From: Edaphochlamys debaryana
Taxonomy: Eukaryota; Chlorophyta; Chlorophyceae; Chlamydomonadales
DNA length: 64,000 nucleotides
NCBI GenBank assembly: GCA_016858145.1
Contig: JAEHOE010000057.1
Location: 434,001 to 498,000, forward strand
Direction: 5' to 3'
The notes beneath the pieces are model-generated. The model did no database searches. It saw only the letters and a list, made by a program, of their open reading frames with translations, and was not told the origin of the DNA. The position numbers and the translations under genes are program-made. Shown here piece after piece: positions 23,091-35,029 of this stretch (position 1 is its first letter; each line of letters begins with the position of its first letter).

Positions 23091-24934
23091 CAGGTGTGAC
23101 GCTCGGGCAGGCGCCCGGTGCTCGACATGTGTAACAGCGTGCATTTGACCCCAGAGGACCCAGACTGGTTGGGCCCCAGGTGGGCCCGGTGCTCTGCCGT
23201 AGGCCCGCACTCCCTGCAGCTCCACCAGAAGTTGTGGCGTGGGATGCGCAGTCCACCGGCGTAGCTTGTGGAGCTGCCACCATGCACGTACCGCCACCGC
23301 AGCCAACATGCAGGCACCCTGGCATATCATGAGCAGCTCTGCGGCAGCCTGAACCGGCCATATGCGCGAGCACACGGCACCTGGGTTCCTTACATAGGGT
23401 CACGCGTTGCTGTAGGAGGGCCTGTTCGACGTGAGTGGAGCCGTGACTTGATGCCGCCCTCTTAGCTCCTCTCTTCTGTCCCCATTCTCCCTTCTTCCGC
23501 GTCACAACCTTCCCCCCACCAACCTGTGCCCAGGGCGTACGTATGCAGGCCTCACCTAAACAAGGGTCTGAAGGCTGTCTGTCAGGACCCCGGCTGGCGC
23601 TCCGCGCCAGGCGCTACGCGCGGGGGCTCAGCCCAAAAATAGAGATAAGGAAACTGAAGCTTGTGGCATGGTGGTCTGGGCGTGGACTACAAGTTTGAGC
23701 GGACGCCGACACGGGGTGGAAGGGGAACTGGGAGACGGGTTACGCGAAACAGGGTAATCCCGGGGGGCTTCGCCACCTGCAGAGCCTCACGGCGGCGGCT
23801 CAGCCCAAAAACTTACCAGGACCCACCGCCGTCCCCCTAGTCACAAGGGCCCCCGCCGTCCAGCCCACTAGCCCGCCGCCCCCAACAATCCCCCAATCCC
23901 CAACGGTCTTGTGACAAGCGGACTAGACCGAACGGATCTTGTGGCCTTTCACTTGGCCGTGTTCCTTTGGGGACACTTGGCCACCGTAGGCAGGCAGCCA
24001 CACGCGCTTGCAGGGGAGGGCAGCACGTCCTTCGACGGCAGCGGTCTTGTGCCAAGTTACTAGATGTAGACATTGACCAGCTACAATAGCCTTCTTGCCC
24101 AGCAGTCGCGATATGGAAGCGTTAGAGCGCTCATCGGCTTGCGAACCGGCGGCGAAATGGACAACTCAAGTAAGATAGCAACACCGCGAAGGGGCTCAGC
24201 CCCGCGCCGCCACACTCTGCGCCTATAGTACACGAGCACACACAGCCCCTCAACTGCTCCATAAGAAGCAATGGGCACCAGGGGATGTAGGCCCCACATG
24301 CACGTACCCAAGTACGCACGTCCGGACCCCTGCCCCCACACCTATCTCCGCGTGCAGGCCTACGCTGCTTAATCTGTATCATACATTTAGAAAATGTTTG
24401 GGCGTTCAACCTGCCCGCTTGTGCCCAAACTGAGCGCAGTATTGTGAGCGCCCTTTCCTTTGTCGCCATGCGTAATCCTCTTGCCAGCTCTACGACTCTG
24501 GCATCAAGTCTCAACTCATACACCCACAAGACATCGGAAGTGGTCAATGCAAACCCGTGCGATGCTGCAGAGCTGCAGCACGCGCACCATAGCAACAGAC
24601 ATGCAGAATAAAAGGACAGTCCTAGCAGGGAGCCACACACCCCTTTCCCAGCCGATGCAGAAGAACTGGGACGAACGCCGACGCATCAAAACACAAGGTT
24701 TCCCCTGTCCTCTTCAATGGCTCTCCCGACAAACCCGCAGGATACACACAACAGCCTATCGGGATTCGTCCTGCACCTCCTCTCTCCGCTGCTGTCACTC
24801 CTGCAGAACTCGGCAGACAGACGGCAGCGGCCCTCCGCTGCCTGCTTGCGCATGATGGATGCTCTGTCCCCTTCCGTTGCTTCGCTCCGAACCTCATCAG
24901 CTTGCACCGCCCCCCAGACTGCATCGCCACCTGC
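23091..24934. other. SLC1-A 3' flank and intergenic DNA
   Basis: The first ~300 bp resemble the flank after copy B in short blocks (CTCCACCAGAA, ATGCAGGCAC and others), so the duplication included the 3' UTR. The rest has no recognisable gene; the phrase GGCTCAGCCCAAAAA occurs twice, near 23625 and 23798. Confidence 0.55.
23130..23134 (+). terminator. candidate TGTAA poly(A) signal, SLC1-A
   Basis: TGTAA lies 40 nt past the stop codon and is kept in the diverged flank of copy B (32230-32234), which supports function. Confidence 0.5.
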
Positions 24935-25818
24935 CTACTGCTGTGCCGCCGCCACGAGTGGCCGGATCTTGTCCTCGTAGGCGTCCAGCAGGTCGCATGC
25001 AGCCGCCAGCTCGGGCCCCTGGGCTCGCAGAGCTGGCGACACGTAGCCCAGCGCGTCCGCCACCGCCTCGGTCAGCTGCTCCAGGTTGGCCGGGTGCACT
25101 CCGGCACTCCTGCACGGCGCATGGAATGAATGATGAGCCCGTGGGAACCCCAGCGGACTTGCGGCAACAGCCACCCAGGACTGCCCCCTCTGCGGGTGAG
25201 CCTCCCCTTTCCCCACCCTCAAGCCCCACCTTGCCGTCAGCAGCGCATCCATCATGACGCACACAGCCTCGGCGTCGGTGCCGCCGATGTCCTGCAGCGT
25301 GGCCTTGCTGCTGGCATCGAGGTTCGGGAGCATCTTCTGGAAGGCTTGCGCTGTCGAGGCGTACATGAGCTTGCGCGAGGCGGGCGCTTTGCCCTCGCGC
25401 TTCTGCTGCAGAACTTCAACGCTGTGAAGCGTCGCCTTGGCCAGCTGGGGGTCCGACGGCGAATAATGAGAGTAGCGCATAGCGCGATAGGCCCAAGTGA
25501 AACGACCTCGCCGCGCCCAAGCATGTTCCCTACGCCTGGGTGGCGTGTGCTCCTGCGAGTCCCCCGCGTCCTGCTCACCGTGGCCGCCGCATTCAGCACC
25601 GGCGCCTTGCTGCCGTGCACGACAACGCGCTTCAGGCTGTTGACCTCGAGCTCCAGCTTGGTCACACGGTCATTCTGAAACTCCACGCTGCCCAGCTTGC
25701 CATCGGACAGGAACGGCGTCACAACACTTCCTCTGCGCTGATACCAAAGTGTCCGCGTGCGGCGCGCGGCACCCGCCTGGGCAGGCACACGCAACGACGA
25801 TTGCAGCGCGAGAGCCAT
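24935..25818 (-). CDS. small, probably plastid-targeted protein of unknown function
   Basis: Three exons, 25818-25579, 25444-25230 and 25109-24935, with phases 0 and 2 closing; 209 residues ending AAAQQ. The first ~30 residues are rich in Ala, Arg, Ser and Leu with no acidic residue (MALALQSSLR...), typical of an algal transit peptide. A short predicted coiled coil follows (VTKLELEVNSLKRVVVH), then a helical domain with two related blocks about Ala/Leu-rich helices and the phrase LQDIGGTDAEAVCVMMDALL. I do not recognise the family. It sits between SLC1 copy A and the kinesin-tail fragment and is transcribed toward copy A. Confidence 0.7.
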
Positions 25819-26203
25819 CTGTGCAGCTTCTATTCAGAACCGTGATGGCAGCGCTCGGTGCACAACCTTGGCAGCAATCGGTATGTAGGGCACGACTGTT
25901 TGAACGTCCTTTGGGCTTCATCCTTTTGCAGGCGGGATTCATCCCGGGCCCCACCTGGCAATGGCGGTCCACACCGCGTGTCCCTTCTCTGAAAGAATCG
26001 ATATTTCGACGTTGTGCGTTGTGCGTGGATGTGAGATGCTTGTCGTGGGGCAAGGAGCAGGCGGAGGAGCGAGTTTGGGCGTGCACGCAACAGCCCACCG
26101 CGGTAACCACTTTTCTCCCGCCCTCCGCCACCTCATCGCCCCAAACCAAGCACGGGGTTCCTATTGCCCTCTCCCAGCACTGTGAGGCACAAACCCGTGC
26201 GCA
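25819..26203. other. 5' flank of the small plastid-protein gene
   Basis: No gene seen. Its right end is the left breakpoint of the duplicated block: homology to the kinesin tail starts abruptly at about 26204. Confidence 0.45.
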
Positions 26204-26872
26204 GGTTCCTGGCAGAGGACGGCAGCGTGCCGCCCCCCAGAGCGCCGCTGCCCATAGGGGTGGGGCCGGGGTGCGGCGGCGGCAGCGGCGGCGCCTGCCC
26301 GCGCGCGGAAGCCAGGGGCGTCACGTACCCGCCCCCCCCCCGGCTACAGCGGTGGCGGCCAGGCCCCGCGCCATGGGGCCCAGACCCTCGCCGCCTCCCC
26401 CGGCCGCAGCGCAGGCCGTTGCAAGAGACTGTGCCAGTCCTGGCGCGGTGCCCCCCCTGTGGGCGACCCTGCACCTGCCGCGGCGTGGCGCTCCCCGGCG
26501 GCCCCGCCAGCCCTGCTCCCAGCGGCCCGCCGCCCGAGGACGCGGGGCCGTGGCCTGACACACCCGCGGCTGCCCCCGCTCCCAGCGGTGACGGATGCGG
26601 CCCCGCGCCCCCGACCGGCGTCCGCGCCCCTTTGTGGTCCCGGTCAAGCTCCCGCGACGTGAAGGACCCACCCGGCCGGCGAGGTTGGAGAGCAGGCTGG
26701 ACTGGCGGCGGGGCGTGACGCCACCGGTGGCGGCGGTGAGGTTGCCGTAGGAGGTGGCGGTGGAGGCCGTGGGCATGGCGCCGCCCCCGCTGGGCGTGGT
26801 GCTCTTGCGCCCCCGGGGCGTGGTGACGCGCCGCACGAGCGTGGTCGTGGGTCGGGCCGAGGCTGAGGGCAG
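26204..26872 (-). pseudogene. kinesin-7 last-exon fragment, frameshifted
   Basis: It matches 8118-~8815 (last exon and the adjoining intron end of the kinesin gene) over almost its full length: [41 protein letters not shown] and [19 protein letters not shown] are all present. A one-base loss near 26672 (GACCCCACCC becomes GACCCACCC) shifts the frame after GRVG; there is also a ~24-base loss near the exon start and several small indels. There is no motor domain or other exon, so it cannot make a kinesin. The original stop context is replaced at about 26204. Confidence 0.85.
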
Positions 26873-27052
26873 GAGAGTGCAGGAGAGGGTTAGTTATGAG
26901 GCCCGGATGAGTTGAGTGAGCGCTGCAATCCGAAGTGCAAGGCCGGTCCACCGCTCCTTGGCCCCAGGCCGAGCCGTGTGTTGCCTGGGCCCCAACCGCA
27001 AGCTCTGCCGCGTCACCCCTGTTTGCGCTCCCCCCTCCACCACCCCATGCAG

Positions 27053-30000
27053 ATGCTGGTGCTCCCCCTCATCACGGCCTCCGTCATGGCAGGTGGGAGG
27101 GGGGGGGCGCAAGGGGTGGAACGTGAGAGACAGAAGTGGCATAGGCTGGGGAAGGGGGACCTCATCGACACGCATCCACCGTCGTTGCCTCGCCCGCCCG
27201 TGTCCCGTCCCCGTCCCTCACCTGCACCGCCTCCCCCCCCTTCCCCCACCCCCCTGCGCCCGGGCTGGTGCGCAGGCGTGTGCGCACTGCGGCAGTCCAC
27301 AGCGGACATGGGCAAGGTGGGATGGGGGGGCGGGGGGCAGCGAGAGCGGGACCGGCAACATGAGACGGAGGGAGCGGGGGCTCAGGGCGTAGGGCCGGCA
27401 CCCTGGAGGCAGACGGCCGTTGCGGAGCCCCCCCGGAGTCTCCGCTCCGACCGCCTAGCCGCAGCTCAGCCAAGTATCCTTCCTTCCTTTCCCTCCCTCG
27501 CCCCTTACCCCTCACCCTTGCTTCCTGCCCTGGCAACGCAGTCCCGCTTAGCACCCAACAGCCCCCCTCCCCCCCTCACCCCCCCCTCACCCCCCTCACC
27601 CCCCCAGGTGGCCCGCTACACGCTGCTCTACTACCTGGGCACCACCCTGGGGGCGGTGGCGCTGGGCATCGTGCTGGTCAGCGCCATACGGGTGGGGGGG
27701 AAGGGGGGGTGCAGGGGGGGAGGGGGGAGGGAGTGCGGGCACAAGGGAGGCATGGAGGACGCCTTGGCAGGGAGCGCGCTTGGTGGGGTGGGTCCATGGG
27801 CAGGAGCTCAGGTGGATGGCGGCGGTGTGACGTGGGTGGCGACAGCGCTGACTCGACGTGAGCTCTTTGCGTCGCCGCCTCCGCCACATCCTCCATCAAG
27901 CCACTCACCCTCTCCTACCCACCCCCCAGCCGGGCCGCGGCTCCCCCTTTGACGCCCTCGACTCGGGGGTGGGCTGCCACGCAGCCAACGCTGCCAAGGT
28001 GGGGGTGGGGGGCAGAGCTGGGTGGGGGGGCCTTGCTTGGTCGAGGTGGGGGGCGGGGCTTGCCGCCAAGGTACGGATTGGGGTACGCCGCCGGGTCCTC
28101 GTTGTGCCTTGTGTGCATGGCCGAGCCTGGGTGCCGGTTTGAGGGGCCGGTCGAGGTAGGGGGCAGGGGGTAGTGGGGGGGGGCCTCGTTGGGCGGGCTG
28201 GAGGAGAAGGGGAGGATAGGAATGGGGGCTGGGCCCGACCGGGGCCCCGGGGCTCGGGCCCCCCTCCGCCTCATCCCGCGTCCCCCGCCCCCAGACCTTC
28301 GCCCTGTCCCTGTCCCTCAAGGTCGCCTCCCACGCCTCCGCCACCTCCGGACGCAGCCCCGCCGAGGCCCTGCTGGGCGTGGTGCGCAGGTGCGGGCCCG
28401 TGCTGTGCCCGCGGCGTGCTGTGCCCGTGCTGCGCCCATGCTGTGCTGCGCGCGCGCCGCGCTGTGTACTAGCGCTGCTGATCCATGTCGTGTATGCTGG
28501 GGAATGCGGGCGGGAGGGTACCGGTAACCAGCGCCGTCGTCACCTCAACCTACACCGTTGTTGCCCCAACCCAGCCGCCGACCCTCCCCTTATGCAGTGC
28601 CTTTCCGGACAACATCTTCGCCGCCGCCGCCTCCATGAATGTGCTCGGGGTGGGGCGGGGGGGGAGGTGCGGGGGACGAGGGGTAGTTGTGCTTGGTTGC
28701 GGGCGGGAGGGCCTGCTGTGGTCTGTCGGGGGTGGAGGGGGAAGGAGCCCTGACCTGGCCCGGCCAGGGGGCGGAGGAGGGGTAGGGGCTGGTACCCTAC
28801 CACCAGCTACCACGCCATGACCTGACCGCCTTTCCCCCCGACAACCCCACCCCCCAGATCATCACCGTGTCCCTCCTCTTCGGCGCAGCGCTGTCCGTCA
28901 TGGGGCCCGAGGCGGCCCCCATGGTGCAGGTGGGGGGCGGAGGGGGGGGGCGGAGGGGGGGGGTTGAAGCGGGCAGAGGGAGGGGAGAGGCACGCGCACA
29001 CGGTCCACGAGGACAGGGCCCCCGGTCAGGCGTCCGCTGAGGGCATGCGTCGGACGAAGGTGCGGTGCAACGAAACTCCCGCCGCTGACCTGCCCCGCAT
29101 GGCCCCTGCCTGCCCCTTGTACGGCAGCTGATCGGGATCTTCAACGACGCCATCGGCAAGATCGTGGGATGGGTGATCTGGACCTCCCCCGTGGGCATCG
29201 CATCGCTCATCCTGACCTCCATCTGCAGGCGAGCGGGGGGCGGGGGGCGGAGAGGAAAGCAGAATAAAGTGGGCGTGGGGGGGGGCAAAGAGGTCCTTCC
29301 ACGAGCACGGTGGCCTTACCCCTCCCAAATCCACAGTCCCTGCGTCTGTACGCCCCCCTTCCCACCTCCCCCCTTCCCTCCGTGCCCAAACTCCAGATCG
29401 AGCATCAAGTCTCTCCCTCTCCCTTCCCCCAACACCGTTCCTCAACCTCACCTTGTATCTCCCCCCCTCAGGGCCTGCAACCTGACCTCCACGCTGGTGG
29501 CCCTGGGCCTCTTCATCGTCACCGTACTGCTGGGCCTGGGCCTGTGGGCGGGCCTGGCCCTGCCGGCGCTCTTCTGGGCCACCACCCGCCGCAACCCCGC
29601 CGCCGTGTACAGGTGCGAGTGCGGGCGGCCAGGGTCAGGAGGGTGCAGGCGGGGGTGCAGGGACTTTTGCGAGCTGCCACCGAACCCCGCCCTGCACCAT
29701 CCCAGCCCCATACCAGGCCCGTTCACCTCTTCCCCCTTAATCCCTTCTGTCGTCACGCCCCTCATACCTGCGGCCCCTGCCCCGTCCTCTGCCCCCAAAC
29801 CCACCCCCAAGCCCCACGCCCACGCTCACAGCCTAATGACTCCCCTCATCCCTTTGCTTCCACCCAGAGCTGAGCTTCCTTGCCCAACCCTCTCCCCACC
29901 CTCCTCCCCACCCTCTCCCCACCAACCCCCTCCCCGTCCCCTCCCCATCCCCTCCCACCCCCCCAGGGGCTTCTCCCAGGCCATGGCCACCGCCTTCGGC

Positions 30001-32179
30001 ACCGACTCCTCCAACGCCACGCTGCCCATCACCATGCGCTCGGCGGTGGAGCTGGGCTGCGACCCGCGCATCGTGCAGGCGAGGGGGGAGAAGGGGGAGG
30101 GGGAAGAGGCCGGAGAGGGGGCGGGACGGGGAGGGCGGAGGGGGTGGTTGTTGACCATGTTGGAGAGCGTGAGAAGAGAAGGAGCGGCAGCCAGCGAGGG
30201 GGGTGGAGGGGGAGGGGTGGCGGCGGGGCTGGAGAGGGCGAGGAGGAGGGGGGACTGCTGCGGGGCTCGTCCGTGCGCCGTGCGTGTGGGGAGGCTGCTC
30301 AGTGAGGAACCCCTTGGCTGACGCTCCCCACCCCTTCCTTCCACCCATCCCGCCCCCTTTCCATCCTTATCCATACCGGCATACCCCGCCACCACCAACG
30401 CTCCCCCCCCCCAGTTCTTCCTTCCGCTGGGCACCACGGTCAACATGAACGGCACCGCCCTGTACGAGGCAGTCACCGTCATATTCATCGCGCAGGTGGG
30501 GGGGCTGGTACCGACCTGGCGAGGAAGGGGCCCATGTCCTTACCTCCACCGCCCTGCTCCCCGTGCCCCCGCTCTGCACCACCCCCTCATCCACCCCACC
30601 CACCCCCACCCCCACCCCCCACCCCTTCACCCCCACCCCCAGGCGCACGGCGTGGCCCTGGGCTTCGCGGGCACCCTCATCGTGGCACTCACCGCCACCC
30701 TGGCGGCCGTGGGGGCGGCGGGCATCCCCTCGGCGGGGCTGGTGACCATGCTCATGGTGCTGCAGGTGGGCGGGGCCCATGGGGGAGGGGAAAGGGGGGG
30801 CGTGGGAAGCGGAAACAGGGTTCGCGCGGTTTGTGCGTGCCGCGTGGAGGCTGTGGAACCCTCCTTGGTCCAGATCATGGTGCTGCAGGTGGGGGGGCGC
30901 TTGGGGGTCCAGATTCGAAGTTCGTGTGCATTCTCCTGCGTGTTTCGATAGCGCCGGATCCGTCCCAGGCCAACGTCCCGGTGCAAAACTCCTTGACCGT
31001 GTCCTGTTTAACCGTCCAGCCAACCACAGTTTGGCGCCCCTCTGCCCGACCCTTGCCGTACAGGCCGTGGAGCTGGAGCAGTTTGCGGGCGACATCGCCA
31101 TCATCCTGGCCGTTGACTGGTTCCTGGATCGGTGCCGTACGGTGGTCAACGTCCTGGGCGACGCGTTCGGCACGGTGAGTCACGGGGGAAGGGTTGCCAG
31201 CTGAGACTGTGCACATGCGCCGCACGTCAGGTGCCTGTTGCCTTGGCACAACCGCGCGCACCAAAGTTATGGTCATCCCGCTTGGCAGCCAACACACCCC
31301 TTTCTCATGTGATCCTCCCACCGTCAGGTCATCATCGATCACCACTCCCGCAAGTGGATACCACCCGCCGGCGGAGACGACACCGGTGGCGGCACCACCT
31401 TCTCCGACGCCGCCGCCGTCGGCACCGCTCCAGGATTGGCCGGCGGCGGCGGCGGCATCGAGCTGCAGGCGGCGGCAGCGGCGGCGGCAGGAGGGCGGGA
31501 CCGCAACGGGTCTGCGCCCTCCTGGGAGGAACGGGCATGGGTTGCGTCCGAGCCGCAGCACGCGACGGGCACCTCCGCCAACCACTCCCACCCCGACCCA
31601 CATCACGCACCCCACTACGCGCACGGGCACGGGCACGGCGGGGGCCTGCTGCATCGCCTGCGCCCCTCCCCGGAGGAGGGCGTGAGGCAGGGGCTGCTGG
31701 AGCCAGAGCGCAGCGCCAGCCTGGAGGAGGGGATGGGGGTGGAGGGGGCTGAGGGGGGCGCGTTCGGGGTGGCAGGGGCGGAAGGGCCCGGCGGGGTGGC
31801 TGGCCTGGCAGGGGCAGGGCCCGCCGGGGCGGCGGCGTCATCGGCCGTGTCGTCCGGATCCCGGCCTTACGTAAGCCTGGACGAGCTGCACCATCGGCAC
31901 CCGACCCACATGGCGGGGCCGCAGGGACCGGCGGCGGCGGACCGATCTGGGTCGGGCCCCGGGCAAGGGGCGGGGGCGGGGACTGGCGGCGGCGGCGGCG
32001 GCTTCTCCGCCGCGGGCCACGCCTCCCCCGCGTGGTTGGGTCACGGGGATGGGGCTGAGGGGGCGGGGGCAGGGGCTGGAGGACACTGGGGAGAGGTGGG
32101 CGCAGGGGCGGGGTTCAGCGGGGGAGCGGGGTCAGGTGGCACGGCGTCCTTTGCAGTGGCGCGGGGCGGGGGCTGGTAG
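27053..32179 (+). CDS. SLC1-family symporter, copy B, lacking TM1
   Basis: Exons match copy A exons 4-17 one for one: 27053-27092, 27276-27316, 27608-27691, 27930-27998, 28295-28389, 28598-28649, 28858-28929, 29128-29228, 29472-29612, 29967-30078, 30415-30495, 30643-30765, 31064-31174, 31328-32179. All splice sites and phases are kept and no frameshift was found; read from the ATG of the first retained exon this gives 657 residues. Exons 1-3 of copy A (112 residues: N-terminus, TM1 and the start of TM2) are absent, because homology to copy A begins inside its intron 3 (about 26935). [10 protein letters not shown] and [13 protein letters not shown] are intact. The His-rich tail is shorter than in A and differs by in-frame indels. 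It could be a young pseudogene that has not yet decayed, or a gene with a new 5' exon. Without TM1 normal transport is doubtful. Confidence 0.75.
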
Positions 32180-32229
32180 CAGGTGTAGCACTGCAGCAGG
32201 GGCCTGATGCGGTGGGCGCGTTTCCAATG

Positions 32230-32234
32230 TGTAA
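32230..32234 (+). terminator. candidate TGTAA poly(A) signal, SLC1-B
   Basis: TGTAA lies 51 nt past the stop, at the place equivalent to the copy A signal. Confidence 0.45.
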
Positions 32235-32497
32235 GTTGCGTGCATTGAAGGCTGGACCCCGGTGGGCCCGCCGCACCTCCACCAGAATAGAGGCACGGCA
32301 GAAGCGGGCAGACGGGCAGGGGCACGTGGTGCAGAGTCAACCGACGTAGCTGCCTTCTCCGCAGCCAAGATGCAGGCACACAGTCATGCCTGCGCAGTCC
32401 TGCGGCAGCCTGACCCCACCTGACCCGGCCATACGCCATTGCTCATAGGCCTCATGCCCGTTCACACGCTGTATGAGGAGCATGCTTGATGCGGAGG

Positions 32498-32554
32498 CTG
32501 CCAGGGGGGGGGGGGGCTGCCAGGGGGGGGGGGGGGCTGCCAGGGGGGGGGGGG
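32498..32554. repeat. three-fold G-tract repeat
   Basis: CTGCCA followed by a run of 12-14 G, three times in a row. Each run alone could support a G-quadruplex. It lies just past the end of the duplicated block. Confidence 0.8.
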
Positions 32555-35029
32555 TAAAAACATTAGTTCCATACACCACCCCACAAAAGTTCGGACCCCC
32601 CCGACCCCCCCCCCTTGCGTACACTGCACACACTGCCGTACATGGCCATAATGTCACCCGTTTCCCTCGACTTTAGCGCCAATCGGTTGCGCTTCGTGTG
32701 CGCTACTGCCTTGCGCGTGAACCGGAAGCGTCGATGAGGCTTGGGTCCTGTCCATTGACCATCCCCGCGTCCATGGACCACTCTCCGGTACCTTGCATCC
32801 GCGCTATTCATGCCCTAGGCCTCCTATATGATGAGCTACGGTCATAATAGTACACCCGGACGTCTAGCAGCGGTGGCAGTGCCGGTCGTGACGTGTCCCA
32901 CGCGCGGACATGCCGACATGTGGCACCCGCAGCCACCCTTCGACCACCATCCCTATGGTCTGTGGTGCTCAGGCACACCCACGGTTCAGCCTCTCCTTGA
33001 TACCACACGTTTACGCAAGGAAAGGGCCCTTGGGCTGCGTCAGACCGCTGTGAAAGAAGTTCGGACGGGAGCTGTACATAAGTTCGGGATCCCCCTCCCC
33101 CCCCCTCCCCCCCCTGGGCCACCTGTGTGGGGGGACTCTCAGCACTTCTCCCGGATGGGTGGGGTCCCTGCTTGCCAGCCACCCCATCCGGGCCTCCCTG
33201 CCCGGCTTCACCCCTTGCAGCGATGGGCCAACTCTGCCGTACGGCCCTCATCGCGTGGTCTATGCTGACTTTCGCCACTCTCGCTGCCCTCTTTAGGGTC
33301 TTCTGTGCGGTCTCCGGCGGCTCCTGGGCTTGCTGTTGCTTCTTCTGCCGTCGCCCTGGCTTGGCGCATGTTCAATGGCTGACTCCTTCTCCTTCGCGTC
33401 TGCCACGGCGCTTCTCCCTTCACGTTCAGGTCTGTGTGATGATGCTGGGCGGGTCCGGGACTGTAGCGAGCCGCCGGAGACGTTGCGCGGCAGACCCGCA
33501 CGCTCAGGTAACCTGCGCCAGGTAACTCGCGGGTGGGAGGCTTCGGACGGCTTCGGGCGATTTCGGAGGGCTTCGTTGTGCTGCCTGGTAAGGTGACGCC
33601 GCATTAGGCTCGCAAGAGCGGGGCTGCGGATAGTTGCCGACCAGTGCACTTGTCGCATTTGCTGGCCTTGCTTTTCGCGTTACCTCGTCTCCCGTGTCTC
33701 CTTTCCCCCTCCCCCACCAACTTTGAGGGCTCATAACTTTTTCCTAGAACCTCGATTTTCATTCTGGAAGCGGATTTGGGCTCCTCTTGTCGAGCTCTCC
33801 AAAGTTAAAGCGTGGTGTAGTTTTTTACACTTCCTGCCCCCCCCCCTGGTGCCTTGACAACAACCCGGTAACCTTGCGCCCGTGCCCCTCCGCCAGCCGC
33901 TGTCCCCTGTCACGGCAGGCCTCTGCAGCGACGTGCCCTCCCCCCGCTCGCGCCCCCGCACGCCGCCGTGGGTTCACGGCCAGGGCACTGCACTCTGCAC
34001 GGCAGGGGGAGGCGATGCAGGAGGGTGGGGGCGCTGCCGCCGCGGAACTCGAACTCCCAGGGGCAGACCACGTGCGGCCCACGTGTCACAGGACGAGGCT
34101 TTGACTTTGGCTTGAGCCAAGCGGATTGTGTGCATGTAGGCAGCATCTATAACCCGTATAACCCCTGTCTATAACAGTGCTCATCAGCGAGCCCCGGCAG
34201 AGAGGCACAGGTGCCGCCGCCACCGCGGAGCTCCACCTTGACTCCCCCTTGTTGTCACTGCTTGCACGGCAACCTGGCCACTCTCCGCTAGCTTTTGAGC
34301 GGCTGGGGGGTGGGGAGACCAGCGCCAGGTAGCGAACGGCACAGACTGCTGCGGACGGCTCGAGAGGGCTGGGGGGTGGGGGGACGTCACTTGACGGTGC
34401 CGCCGACTCCCAGGCCTTGCCAGAATTGAACAATTCTCTGCACGCCCCTGGCTGATGGCGCACACAGGGTGTACAACCCAAACAAGGGCTGGACGTCCGC
34501 TTCAAACTGAGTGGGGACAGCTTGGCAAAGTTAAGCTGTCGGCACCGAAGCCGCAGACAGGCTGTGCCACCAGGTCTTGCAAGCGCTTTGCTAAGGTGCA
34601 TCGAGCGATCGCAGCCCGGCTGGAGCGGGCACACGACGCCGCGGCGGAAGCGATACCGTGTCAGGCGCAGTCGCGGCGCGCCCAGAAACATTGCCTTACA
34701 TCCTGAGCGCAGCACAACATGGACGGAGGTTGCAGTAAGTGGGTATGCCCTGCCTGACATGGAGACAGGCAGGTTGCTCAGTTTCGCCATCCTTCCCACA
34801 CCTGCCACACCTCCCCGCCTCGACCTCAATATCCACAAGAAAATCAATGTCATAGAAGCTACAGTCCAGTGGTCGAACATTCGAGCTTGCCTGCGCGTAC
34901 GCACTTGCCATCCGTTCAGAGAGGACAGTCCAGAGCTTTAGCAGTCTTAGCACGCACTGCAACTTCCACGCGGTGATATACAGTGTAGCGCAGGGCTCTA
35001 TGGGCGCAACAGGCTAACTGACTTCCACG
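32555..35029. other. intergenic, no gene recognised
   Basis: About 2.5 kb with lower GC than the flanks. Long open frames occur (for example 34904-34086 on -), but they have no domain, unnatural Cys/Arg/Ser-rich composition and no splice support. The right end should carry the promoter of the gene starting at 35030. Confidence 0.5.

Noticed and set aside
34086..34904. 272-codon open frame on -
   Set aside because: Cys/Arg/Ser-rich sequence with no family likeness and unlike the codon and amino-acid use of the real genes here.
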